Assembly (NCBI RefSeq): GCF_050948175.1
Contig: NW_027490185.1
Span: forward strand, 1-64,000
From: Xylocopa sonorina
Lineage: Eukaryota; Arthropoda; Insecta; Hymenoptera; Apidae
DNA length: 64,000 bases
Direction of reading: 5' to 3'
Shown here: piece by piece, positions 12,529-23,440 of the stretch
Layout of the letters: every line of letters starts with the position of its first letter
Position numbering within the stretch: position 1 is the first letter of the stretch
The notes under the pieces: model-generated
The model's database searches: none
Told to the model about the DNA's origin: nothing
The model's input: the letters and a program-made list of their open reading frames with translations, nothing else
Made by a program: the position numbers and the translations under genes

Positions 12529-13562
12529 AAAGTCCCAGCCTCGCAGCTTCGATATACTTGCTGGATAGGAAATTTATTGCTCTGTACTTCTCGTTGCCGA
12601 AGCACGCGGATATTCTGTACCCCGATATAACCCCGGACTAAACTTCTGGATACCCCGTCATTATTGGTTCTATATACCATTTTCTTGCGGATTGTAACGG
12701 GAAAAACCATCACAGTACATAATTATACATGACTGCATAAAAAGGATGTCATATACTTTTATAGTCAATGCGATATAAGAATATAAAACGATGAACTATC
12801 CACTCCCATCAGGAGTAAAAACAATGTTTGGTACGCAAAGTTCATTGCAAAATATAATCAAGCAGTTAATATATCAAATCACTGCACACAATAAATCACT
12901 GAATGTATAATGATATGAATAGTAAGAAAAACATATTTACCTGTTAGATGTTTATAAATTCAAATTTAAAAGTCCAAGTCACATTTAATATATTATTGTT
13001 TAACAAGGTGATTTAATGTTGTTTCAAATAGGCGTGCAGAACTAGGTCGTACTTCTGTCAATGTAATTTCATTCGAAAAATACAAAGGATAAGAGGAAAT
13101 ATTCTCCAATATATAACATATATAAATCAACGGATGCAAGAGAGAACACTCGACCTCGGTATAACGAGACCGGGGCGTCATCCTGCAGTAATCGTATAAC
13201 GCATGTTCCGAGGTGGTGTAGAGAGGGAATGTGGATTGTGAAAAGCATAAAATAATAACAATGTAACTAAAGAGAAAGAGAATATGAGGAAGCATTGCAT
13301 TTATTAAGAGGAAATCCTAGAAATATCAAACAACAGATTATATACCATACTGTAAGGGTAAGGTACAACGAAATAGACGATAGTCGTGAGAGAAACTAAA
13401 AAAATCGAGAAACTTAAAAAGAAAATAATAATTTAGATTGAGCGAATCAATATCACTGATCCCGGCAAGCTTAATGGAAAACGCATAACGATGAATCGGT
13501 TAGAGTATAAGATAGATGTTGGTCGCGGTTTGAGTGGCCCTGGGAATCCTTTGCCCGCATCA

Positions 13563-13594
13563 GGGCAGGCAGTAGGATGGTGGAGAGCCTGCCC
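13563..13594 (+). repeat. Terminal hairpin of element 1 copy 1
   Basis: GGGCAGGC (13563-13570) and GCCTGCCC (13587-13594) form a perfect 8-bp stem around a 16-base loop. The same hairpin is present in copies 2 (25253-25284) and 3 (63490-63521) and marks the end of the element, because satellite-like sequence starts straight after it. Confidence 0.7.
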
Positions 13595-14285
13595 TCCTGT
13601 TGCTTAGATCTATAGAATTCACATTCTATTGTAGAGTAGAAGCAGATAATTATAATGCTTTTCATAGAAGATTACAGCTTACTTCATTCGAAACGTTGAA
13701 ATGAGATGAGTCATGGCATTGTATAATGCATTAGTACTCTATTGTCTCGACATGTAGACACTACGAAAGGCAATCATGTTGCATGGAGCTGTAGAATTTA
13801 CATTCTTATGAAGTCTTAAAGCAGATAAGCATAGAGTTATGCATAAGAGATTACAGCATTCTTACTTTGAAACGATGAAATGGGATGCGCGAGCGCATTG
13901 CATGGAGAATTCTAGCTCGATTGCTTTAACAGACAGACACTACGGAGCGCCATGCCGTTGCATGGAATTATATAGTTCACATTCTATTGAAGACCTCTAA
14001 CAGTTAAGCACAATGTTATGGATATATGATTACAGATTCTTTGCATTGAAACGTTGAAATGAGATGCGACATCGACCTGATTGAAATATTAGAAATGTCT
14101 TGCTTGACACGTAGAGATCTGGAAACGATATTCTGTTGCAAGTAAGTATAGGATTCACATCCTTCTAAGGTCTAGATGCAGACAAATGTAACATATTGCA
14201 TAGAACATTGCAATTTACCATGAATCATTGAAATGACATGCGATATCGTGTTGAATGAAGCAATAGAACTCTATTGCTCCTATAA
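13595..14285 (-). repeat. Degenerate satellite, minus orientation
   Basis: Inverted relative to 1-9139 and strongly diverged: for example ATGTAGACACTACGAAAGGC where a normal inverted monomer has ACGTAGACATCTGCAAACGC. About four monomers are recognisable. The sequence matches the flank of element 1 copy 2 (about 24545-25252, inverted) and of copy 3 (63522-64000). Near 14285 it changes abruptly into ordinary satellite. Confidence 0.85.
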
Positions 14286-15885
14286 GTAAAGAAATGGAAA
14301 CACTATTTCCTAGCAAGGAAGTGTCGCATTTACATTTATTTATGGTGTAAACAAGGTATACATAATACCTCGCAATGAATATTTTATCTTATCATGAGAA
14401 ACAGTACTGAGATGCGATATCGCGTTTTAGGATGCACTACTACTCTATTTCCGTGAAACGTAGACTTCTGAAAACGCATTTCGCTGCAAGGAACTGCGGC
14501 ATATACATTCCTTTGAAATGTAGACGTGGTATACATAACACTTCGCAATGAATGTTACATCTTATCATGAAACATAGAACTGAAATGCGATATCGCGTTT
14601 AAAGAAGCATTAGAAGTCAATTGCTTCGATACGTAGACATCTGGAAACTCTATTTCCTAGCAAGGAAGTGTGGCATTTACATTCTTTTGAAGTGTAGGCG
14701 AGGTATACATAACACTTCGCAATGAATATTACAAATTATCATGAAACACAGAAATAGGATGCCATGTCGCGTTTTAAGAAGAAATAGAACTCTCTTGCTT
14801 CGATACGTAGACATCTCGAAACGCTATTTCCCAGCAAGGAAGTGTGGCATTTACTTTCATTCGGAGTATAGACGAAGTATACATAATACTTCGCAATGAA
14901 TATTATATCTTATCATGAAACATAGCAATGAGATGCGATATCCCGTTTTAGGAGGCATTAGAACTCTATTGCTTCGATACGTAGACATCTGCAAATGCTA
15001 CGTCCTAGTAAGGAAGTGTCGCATTTACATTCTTTTGAAGTGAATACGAGGTATACATGACACTTCGCAATGAACACTATATCCTATCATGTAACATAGA
15101 AGTGAGATGCGATATTGGTATTTAAGATGCATTAGAACTCTATTGCTTCGATACGGAGACATCTCCAAACGCTATTTCCTTGCAAGGAAGTGTCGCATTT
15201 ACATTCTTGTGAATTGAATACGAGGTATACATGACACTTCGCAATGAATATTATATCTTATCAAGAAACATAGAAATGGGATGCGATATCGCGATTTGAA
15301 ATGCAATAGAACTCCATTGCTACGATACGTAGACATCTGCAAAAGCTATTTCCTAGCAAGGAAGAGTCGCATTTACATTCTTTTGAAGTGAATACGAGGT
15401 ATACATAACACTGTACAATGAATATTATATCTTATCACGAAACATAGAAATGAGATGCGATATCCCTATTTAAGAAGCATTAGAACTCTATTGCTTCGAT
15501 ACGGGGACATCTCCAAACGCTATTTCCTAGCAAGGAAGTGTCGCATTTACATTCTTGTGAATTGAATACAAGGTATACATGACACTTCGCAATGAATGTT
15601 GTATCTTATCATGCAACATAGAACTGAGGTGCGATATCTACTATTATGAAGCATTAGAACTCCATGGCTTCGATACGTAGACATCTGGAAACGCTATTTC
15701 CTAGCAAGGAAGTGTGGCATTTACATCCTTTTGAGGTGTAGACGATGTACACATAACACTTCGCAATGAATATTGTATCTTATCATGAAGTATAGAAATG
15801 AGATGCATTATCGCGTTTTAAGAAGCATTGGAGCCCTACTGATTCCATACGTAGGGGCCTAGAAACACTATTCCGTAGCAATGTA
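14286..15885 (-). repeat. 174-bp satellite array, minus orientation
   Basis: About nine ordinary monomers in inverted orientation (CGATACGTAGACATCTGC, then CTATTTCCTAGCAAGGAAGTG). The segment at about 14355-14645 is the reverse complement of 7780-8060, including rare variants such as GGATGCACTACTACTC. The array ends in a direct reversal of orientation at about 15885. Confidence 0.95.
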
Positions 15886-16363
15886 GTTGTTTGTCATGAT
15901 AGGATGTAAATCAATGCAACCCGTAACGTATATCTCGCCAATACTTCAAGAGAATGTTAATCACACACATACTTGCGACGGAATAGCGTTTCTAGATTTC
16001 TAAGTATCGCAGCAATGGAGTTCTAGTGCTTCATAAAACGCGTTATAGCATCTCATTTTTATGTCTCATGATTAGATGAAATGTCCAACGCTGTGCGTTA
16101 TTTATATCTTGTCAATACTTGATGAGACTGTAAACCCCACACTTCCTCCCGACGGAATAGCGTTTCTAGATGTCTACGTATCGAAGCTATAGAGTTGTAA
16201 CTCTTCATAAAAGGTGACATCGCACCACATTCCTATGTTTCATGATAAGATGCTATACCAATATAATAATATATACCAAGGCGTAATGTATATCTCGTCA
16301 AAACTTCAAAAGAATGTAAATCCCACACATCTTTGGAACGGAATAGCGTCCTTCGATGTCTAC
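15886..16363 (+). repeat. Diverged satellite, plus orientation
   Basis: Between two and three monomers of a diverged type (GCAACCCGTAACGTATATCTCG, GACGGAATAGCGTTTCTAGAT). The same type continues on the far side of element 2 copy B (17771-17960), so that element inserted into this stretch. The last four bases (16360-16363, CTAC) are the target duplication. Confidence 0.88.
16360..16363 (+). repeat. Target-site duplication, left
   Basis: CTAC precedes the TGTGACGTG terminus and recurs at 17771-17774 straight after CACGTCACA. In an empty monomer this position reads GTCTACGTATCG, which fits an insertion within CTAC. Confidence 0.65.
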
Positions 16364-16555
16364 TGTGACGTGTTTTCCCTTTACAAGCCGCAAGAAAGGG
16401 GGTATACAGAACCAATAATAGAGGGGTATGCAGGAGTTTAATCCGGGGTACAAAGTATCCGCGGGATGCGACCGTCCGCGGATTCGCCAACGCCAAGTAC
16501 AGAACAAAGTATTTCCTACCCAGCCAGTATTTCGAAGCTGCGAGGCTGGGACTCT

Positions 16556-16565
16556 TTGGGCGCCA
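16556..16565 (-). promoter_or_regulatory. Primer-binding site of element 2 copy B
   Basis: The reverse complement reads TGGCGCCCAA, two bases from the LTR end (16568), followed by AGAGTCCCAGCC as in copy A with one difference. Confidence 0.55.
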
Positions 16566-16567
16566 GC

Positions 16568-17341
16568 TACTCAAGAAGTAACAAAACTAGTAGACCACGC
16601 AACCCGGGGAAACCCGGTGCAAGATAACCCTCGAAGTTTCGAAATACTCCTTCGCTCGACTACTTCTAGCCGAGTGCGCATATTAGGGTCGCGGGATACT
16701 AAACTCACGGCTTCTTTCTATATTGCCTCGACGCGGGACTACTAAATGTTATACGACACGTCGCGAATGATCGGGGATCACCACCCGTTATACGATACAA
16801 AATACAATACGTGATATCAGAAATGCGGCAGGAAAAAATGGGACGCTTTAGCGTATAAGGACTCACGCTCTCGCTTCCAACAATTCTGGATCTCGCTCTG
16901 TCCTTCTCTCTCTTTCTCTCTCTCTCTCCTCCAAATCGCTCCGTACAATCGTTTGCTAGTTTGCTCGCTAAGTCTTCGCTAAGTCTTCGCTAAGTCGTCT
17001 CTAAGTAGTCGCTAAGAAATCGCTAAGAAGTAGAGGCTGTCTTCATGCTGGCTAGCTCGTTATATAGGTTTGCTGGGGGTCTTCGCATCCCCTTAGATCC
17101 TCCTTAGGGCTCCTTGGTTGGGTAGGGCTATATGCTTCGGTATTGTTCGGGGCATCGATCGGTGGATTTCGGTGATCTTCCCTGATCGCCCCCTCTGATG
17201 TGTCTAGAGGGGGTCATCTGGATTATTTGAACTGCGGCGCGTGTCGCGCGCCGCGATTTCCTCGGCTCGCCTGCAGTTCAGCTGCGCATCTTGAGTTTTC
17301 CTCTCCATGGGTTCAGGGGAGGGGTGGACGTCCTTCTCACA
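16568..17341 (-). mobile_element. LTR of element 2 copy B
   Basis: On the minus strand it begins TGTGAGAAGGACGTCC and ends before the PBS. It keeps the TATA box (17060-17066) and a CT/GA tract (about 16904-16929). It is 19 bp longer than copy A, partly from an expanded tandem repeat at 16965-17031. Confidence 0.6.
16965..17031. repeat. 11-bp tandem repeat in element 2 copy B
   Basis: Repeats of CGCTAAGTCTT and variants (CGCTAAGAAAT, CTCTAAGTAGT), about six units. Copy A has only two comparable units (near 12089-12115), so the tract has changed length since the copies diverged. Confidence 0.7.
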
Positions 17342-17700
17342 CCCGATGTCCTTCCTGTTTGTCTCCATGGACCATGGCAGCGGTCTTATCGGTGCCAGGC
17401 TCTGGATCTTATCCTTCGGGCTTCAGGGTCTTTTCTGGTACGTTTCCCGACTCCTCCACCGTCGAGCCCGTCACGCTACCTCGGCGCACAGCACTTCCGC
17501 GAACCTACGGTATTTTAATCCGCCGAAGGGGTGTCTCCTGGGACGCTTCTTCAATCAGCCCGCCAGTCTAATCCGTAGAACGGTGAGAGAGAAAAGAACG
17601 GGGGGGGGGGGGGGGGGAGGTTCTACCATCGCGTATTTCACGCTCCTCGCAATTACAGCTATCGCGATTGTCCGTATCGCGCTTCTCGCATGGGTGGTGA
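17342..17700 (-). pseudogene. Decayed coding tail of element 2 copy B
   Basis: Minus-strand counterpart of 11509-11766. The Glu-rich part and the final HGDKQ...HRV segment are recognisable, but the frame has an in-frame TAA after the KPEG motif, and the upstream half is disrupted by an insertion that includes the 18-G run. It is not expected to be functional. Confidence 0.4.
17600..17617 (+). repeat. Poly-G run of 18
   Basis: An uninterrupted run of 18 G inside element 2 copy B. A second run of 14 G lies at 17726-17739. Copy A has only CTCCCCCT at the second place and lacks the first region. Confidence 0.85.
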
Positions 17701-17770
17701 TCTGCGAGCTAGTCTAACTGAAGCAGGGGGGGGGGGGGGTGAGCAAGCCCTGTGACGTCACCACGTCACA

Positions 17771-20700
17771 CTACATGTCGAAGCAATAGTGTTCTAATTC
17801 TCCATAAAACGCGGTATCGCATCTCATTTCTCTGTCTCATGATAAGATGTAGTATTCAATGCAACCCGTTATGTATATCTCGTCTGCACGTCGAAAGAAT
17901 GTAAATCCCACTCTTCCTTGCGACGTAATAGAGTTTCTGGATGTCTGCGTATCGATGCAATGCAGTTCTAATGCTTCTTTAAACGCGATATCGCATCTGA
18001 CTTCTATGTTTCATGATAAGAAATAATGTTCATTGCGAAGTGTCAGGTACATTTCGTTATCACTTCAAAAGAATGTAAATGCGAAACTTCCATGCTAGGA
18101 AATAGCGTTTGCAGATGTCTACGTATCGTAGCAATAGAGTTCTAATGCTTCCTAAAACGCCATATCGCATCTCACTTCTATGTTTCATGATAAGATATAA
18201 TATTCATTGCGAAGTGTCCTGTATACGTCGATTTCTCTTCACAAGAATGTGAATGTGACACTTCCTTGCTAGGAAATAACGTTTGCAGATATCTACGCAT
18301 CGTAGCAATAGAGTTCTAGTGCTTCTTAAATCGCGATATAGCATCTCACTTCTATGTTTCGAGATAAGATATAATATTCATTGCGAAATGTCATGTATAC
18401 CTCGTATTAATTGCAAAAGAATGTAAATGTGACACTTCCATGCTAGGAAATAGCGTTTGCAGATGTCTACGTATCGTAGCATTAGAGTTCTAATGCTTCT
18501 TAAAACGCGATATCGCATCTCACTTCTATGTTTCATGATAAGATATAACATTCATTATGGAGTGTTATGTATACCTCGTATTCACTTCAAAAGAACGTAA
18601 ATGCTAAACTTCCATGCTAGGGAATAGCGTTCGCAGGTGTCTACGTATCGTAGCAATGGAGTTCTAATGCTTCTCAAAACGCGATAACGCATCTCATTCC
18701 TATGTTTCATGATAAGATATAATTCTCATTGCGAAGTGTCATGTATATCTCGTATTCACTTCAAAAGAATGTAATTGCGACTCTCCTTGCTAGGAAATAG
18801 CGTTTGCAGATATTTACGTATCGTAGCAATAGAGTTCTAATGCTTCACAAAACGCGATAACGCATCTCATTCCTATGTTTCATGATAAGATATAATTCTC
18901 ATTGCGAAGTGTCATGTATATCTCGTATTCACTTCAAAAGAATGTAAATGCGACTCTCCTTGCTAAGAAATAGCGTTTGCAGATGTCTACGTATCGTAGC
19001 AATAGAGTTCTAGCGCTTCTCAAAACGCGATATCGCATCTCACTTCTATGTTTCATGATAAGATATAATATTCATTGCGAAGTGTCATGTATATCTCGTA
19101 TTCACTTCAAAAGAATGTAAATGCGACTCTCCTTCCTAGGAAGTAGCGCTTGCAGATGTCTACGTATCGAAGCAATAGTGTTCTAATGCTTCTCAAAACG
19201 CGATATCGCAACTCATTCCTATGTTTCATGATAAGATATAATATTCATTGCGAAGTGTCATGTATATCTCGTATACACTTCATAAGAATGTAAATGCGAA
19301 ACTTCCATGCTAGGAAATAGCGTTTGCAGATGTCTACGTATCGTAGCAATAGAGTTCTAATGCTTCTTAAAATGCCATATCGCATCTCACTTCTATCTTT
19401 CATGATAAGATATAATATTCATTGCGAAGTGTCATGTACATCTCGTTTTCACTTCAAAAGAATGTAAATGCGAAACTTCCATGCTAGGAAATAGCGTTTG
19501 CAGATGTCTACGTATCGTAGCAATAGAGTTCTAATGCTTCTTAAAACGCCATATCGCATCTCACTTCTATCTTTCATGATAAGATATAATATTCATTGCG
19601 ATGTGTTATGTATACCTCGTATTATCTTCAAAAGAATGTAAATGCGGCACTTCCATGCTAGGAAATAGCGTTTGCAGATGTCTACGTATCGTAGCAATAG
19701 AGATCTAATGCTTCTTAAAACGCGATATCGCATCTCACTTCTATGTTTCGAGATAAGATATAATATTCATTGCGAAGTGTCCTGTATACGTCGATTTCTC
19801 TTCACAAGAATGTGAATGTGACACTTCCTTGCTTGGAAATAACGTTTGCAGATGTCTACGCATCGTAGCAATAGAGTTCTAGTGCTTCTTAAATCGCGAT
19901 ATAGCATCTCACTTCTATGTTTCGAGATGAGATATAAACTTCATTGCGAAATGTCATGTATACCTCGTACTAACTGCAAAAGAATGTAAATGCGACACTT
20001 CCATGCTAGGAAATAGCGTTTGCAGGTGTCTGCGTATCGTGGCAATAGAGTTCTAATGCTTCTTAATACGCGATATCGCATCTCACTTCTATGTTTCATG
20101 ACAAGATATAATTTTCATTGCGAAGTGTCATGTATACCTCGATTTCACTTCACAAGAATATAAATGCAACACTTCCTTGCTAGGAAATATTGTTTGCAGA
20201 TGTCTACGTATCACAGCAATAGAGTACTAATGCTTCCTAAAACGGGATGTCGTATTTCATTTTTATGTTTCGTAATAAGATATAATATTCAGTGTGTATT
20301 TTTATGTATACCTCGTATTCACTTCAATGGAATGTAAGTGCGACATTTCCTTGCTAGGAAATAGAGATTGCAGATGTCTACCTATATTAGCAATAGAGTT
20401 CTAATGCTTCTCAAAACGCGATATAGCACCTCATTCCGATGTTTCATGATAAGATATAATTTTCTTTGCGAAGTATCATGTATATCTCGTATTCACTTCA
20501 AAAGAATGTAAATGCGACACTTGCATGCTAGGAAATAGCGTTTGCAGATGTCTACGTATCGTAGCAATAGAGTTCTAATGCTACTTAAAACGAGATGTCG
20601 CATTTCATTTCTATGTTTCGTGATAAGGTATAATATTCATTGTGGAGTGTTATGTACACCTCGTATTCACGTCAAAAGAATGTAAATGCGACACTTCCTT

Positions 20701-23440
20701 GCTAGGATATAACATTTGCAGATGTCTACGCATCGTAGCAATAGAGTTCCAATGCTTCTTAGAATGCGATATCGCTTCTCACTTCTATGTTTCATGATAA
20801 GATATAATTTTCATTGCGAAGTGTCATGAATACCTCGATTTCTATCACAAGAATGTAAATGCGACACTTCCTTGCTAGGAAGTATTGTTTGCAGATGTCT
20901 ACGTATCACAGCAATGGAGTACTAATGCTTCTTAAAACGAGATGTCGTATTTCATTTCAATGTTTCGTAATAAGGTATAATATTAATTGTGTAATGTTAT
21001 GTATACCTCGTATTCACTTCAGTAGAATGTAAATGCGACACTTCCTTGCTAGGTAATAACAATTGCAGATGTCTACGCATCTGTGCAATAGAGTTCTAAT
21101 GCTTCCTAAAACACGATATCGCATCTCACTTCTATGTTTCGAGATAAGATATAATATTCATTGCGAAGTGTCATGTATACCTCGTATTATCTTCAAAAGA
21201 ATGTAAATGCGGCACTTCCATGCTAGGAAATAGCGTTTTCAGATGTCTACGTATCGTAGCAATAGAGTTCTAATGCTTCTTAAATCGCGATATCGCATCT
21301 CACTTCTATGTTTCACGATAAGATATAATTTTCATTGCGAAGTGTCATGAATACCTCGATTTCATTTCACAAGAATGTAAATGCGACACTTCCTTGCTAG
21401 GAAATATTGTTTGCTGATGTCTACGTATCACAGCAATGGAGTACTAATGCTTCTTAAAACGCGATATCGCATCTTAGTTCTATGTTTCGAAATAAGATAT
21501 AATATTCATTGCGAAGTGTCCTGTATACCTCGATTTCTCTTCACAAGAATGTGAATGTGACACTTCCTTGCTTGGTAATAACGTTTGCAGATGTCTATGC
21601 ATCGTAGCAATAGAGTTCTAGTGCTTCTTAAATCGCGATATAGCATCTCACTTCTATGTTTCATGATAAGATATAATTTTCATTGCGAAGTGTCATGTAT
21701 ACCTCGATTTCATTTCACAAGAATCTAAATGCGACACTTCCGTGCTAGGGAATATTGTTTGCAGATGTCTACGTATCACAGCAATAGAGTACTAATGCTT
21801 CTTAAAACGAGATGTCGCATTTCATTTCTATGTTTCGCGATAAGATATGATATTCATTTTGGAGTGTTACGTATACCTCGTATTCACTTCAAAAGAATGT
21901 AAATGCGACACTTCCATGCTAGGAAATTGCATTTGCAGATGACTCCACGTATCGTAGCAATAGAGTTCTAATGCTTCTTAAAATGCGATATCGCATCTCA
22001 CTTCTATGTTTCATGATAAGATATAATTTTCATTGCGAAGTGCCACGTATACCTCGATTTCGCTTCACAAGAATGTAAATGCGACACTTCCTTGCTAGGA
22101 AATATTGTTTGCACATGTCTACGTATCACAGCAATGGAGTACTAATGCTTCTTAAAACGAGATGTCGTATTTCATTTCTATGTTTCGTAATAAGATATAA
22201 TATTAATTGTGTAATGTTATGTATACCTCGTATTCGCATCAATGGAATGTAAGTGCGACATATCCTTGCCAGGAAATAGAGTTTGCAGACGTCTACGTAT
22301 ATTAGCAATAGAGTTCTAATGCTTCCCAAAACGCGATATAGCATCTCATTCCGATGTTTCATGATAAGATATAATATTCTTTGCGAAGTGTCATGTAAAT
22401 CTCGTATTCGCTTCAAAAGAATGTAAATGCGACACTTCCATGGTAGGAAATAACGTCTACGTATCGTGACAGTAGAGTTGTAATGCTTCGTAAACCGAGA
22501 TGTCGCATTTCATTCCTATGTTTCGTGATAAGATATAATATTCATTTTGGAGTGTTACCTATACCTCGTATTCACTTCAAAAGAATGTAAATGCGACACT
22601 TCCTTGCTAGGAGATAGCGTTTGCAGATGTCTACGTATCGTAGTAATAGAGTTCTAATGCTTCTTAAAACGCGATATCGCATCTCACTTCTATGTTTCAT
22701 GATAAGATATAATTTTCATTGCGAAGTGTCATGTATACCTCGATTTCACATCACAAGGATATAAATGCGACACTTCCTTGCTAGGAAATATTGTTTGCAG
22801 ATGTCTACGTATCACAGCAATAGAGTACTAATGCTTCTTAAAACGAGATGTCCTATTTCATTTTTATGTTTCGTGATAAGTTTTAATATTCATTGTGGAG
22901 TGTTATGTATACCTCGTATTCACTTCAAAAGAATGTAAATGCGACCCTTCCTTGCTAGGAAATAACATTTGGAGATGTCTACGCATCGTAGCAATGGTGT
23001 TCTAGTGCTCCTTAAATCGCGATATCGCATCTCACTTCTATGTTTCGAGATAAGATATAATATTCATTGCGAAGTGTTATGTATACCTCCTATTATCTTC
23101 AAAAGAATGTAAATGCGGCACTTCCATGCTAGGAAATAGCGTTTGCAGATGTCTAGGTATCGTAGCATTAGAATTCTGATGCTCCTCTATACGCGATATC
23201 GCTACTCATTGCTATGTTTTATGATAATATGTAATATTCATTGTGGAGTGTTATTTATACCTCGCATTCACTTCAAAAGAATTTAAATGCGACACTTCCT
23301 TGCTAGGAATTTGCGTTTGCAGATGTCTACGTATCATTGCAATAGGGTTCTAATGCTTCGCAAAACGCGATATCGCATCTCATTGCTATGTTTCATGATA
23401 AGATATAATATTCATTGTGATGTGTCATGTATACCTCGTA
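17771..23440 (+). repeat. 174-bp satellite array, plus orientation
   Basis: More than 30 monomers. Variants typical of this array have GTATCGTAGCAATAGAG in place of GAAGCAATAG, CTTCCATGCTAGGAAATAGCG, or GTATCACAGCAATAGAGTAC with ATATTGTTTGCAG. The last variant starts near 20190, 20886, 21404, 21752, 22100 and 22790, so spacing is mostly two or four monomers but not regular. I see no gene here. Confidence 0.95.

Larger units (their letters stand above)
11473..12714 (+). mobile_element. Element 2 copy A, inside element 1 copy 1
   Basis: It is homologous to the inverted block 16364-17770. The order is a coding tail (11509-11766), an LTR-like segment (11762-12516), a PBS (12519-12528) and about 185 bp of leader ending ...ATCACA at 12714. 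The left end lacks the TGTGACGTG terminus seen in copy B and joins element 1 abruptly at about 11472. The right junction leads into element 1 sequence that corresponds to 62638 in copy 3. No target duplication is visible, so this probably arose by insertion plus deletion or by recombination, not by a clean insertion. Confidence 0.7.
9140..13594 (+). mobile_element. Element 1 copy 1, LTR-type, lacking pol
   Basis: This unique-looking block recurs inverted at 25253-29247 and direct at 58809-63521. It has an LTR-like 5' end (9140-9731), a primer-binding motif and about 1.7 kb of AT-rich sequence. The start of a small membrane-protein gene is cut at about 11472. Element 2 copy A then replaces what is about 1.5 kb in copy 3, and the shared tail resumes at about 12715 and runs to a GGGCAGGC/GCCTGCCC hairpin. 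No gag, protease, reverse transcriptase or integrase is visible. Between 9744 and 10940 I see only AT-rich non-coding DNA, with the same sequence in all copies. Its class is uncertain: a non-autonomous LTR element, or a duplicated block containing a solo LTR. Confidence 0.75.
16364..17770 (-). mobile_element. Element 2 copy B, inverted, with target duplication
   Basis: The 1407-bp insert is bounded by TGTGACGTG (16364-16372) and CACGTCACA (17762-17770) and flanked by CTAC on both sides. Read on the minus strand it has a terminus, two C-rich runs, a coding tail related to 11509-11766, an LTR-like segment, a PBS and a leader. TG...CA ends with a 4-bp duplication suggest retroviral-type integration. 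The internal LTR plus PBS does not fit a simple solo LTR, so this may be a permuted or recombined element. Open frames on the plus strand across 17200-17717 lie antisense to this element and are not called as genes. Confidence 0.7.

Noticed and set aside
17200..17717. Overlapping plus-strand frames of 75-136 codons
   Set aside because: They cross the element 2 LTR boundary and the 18-G run in antisense, and the related copy A does not conserve them.
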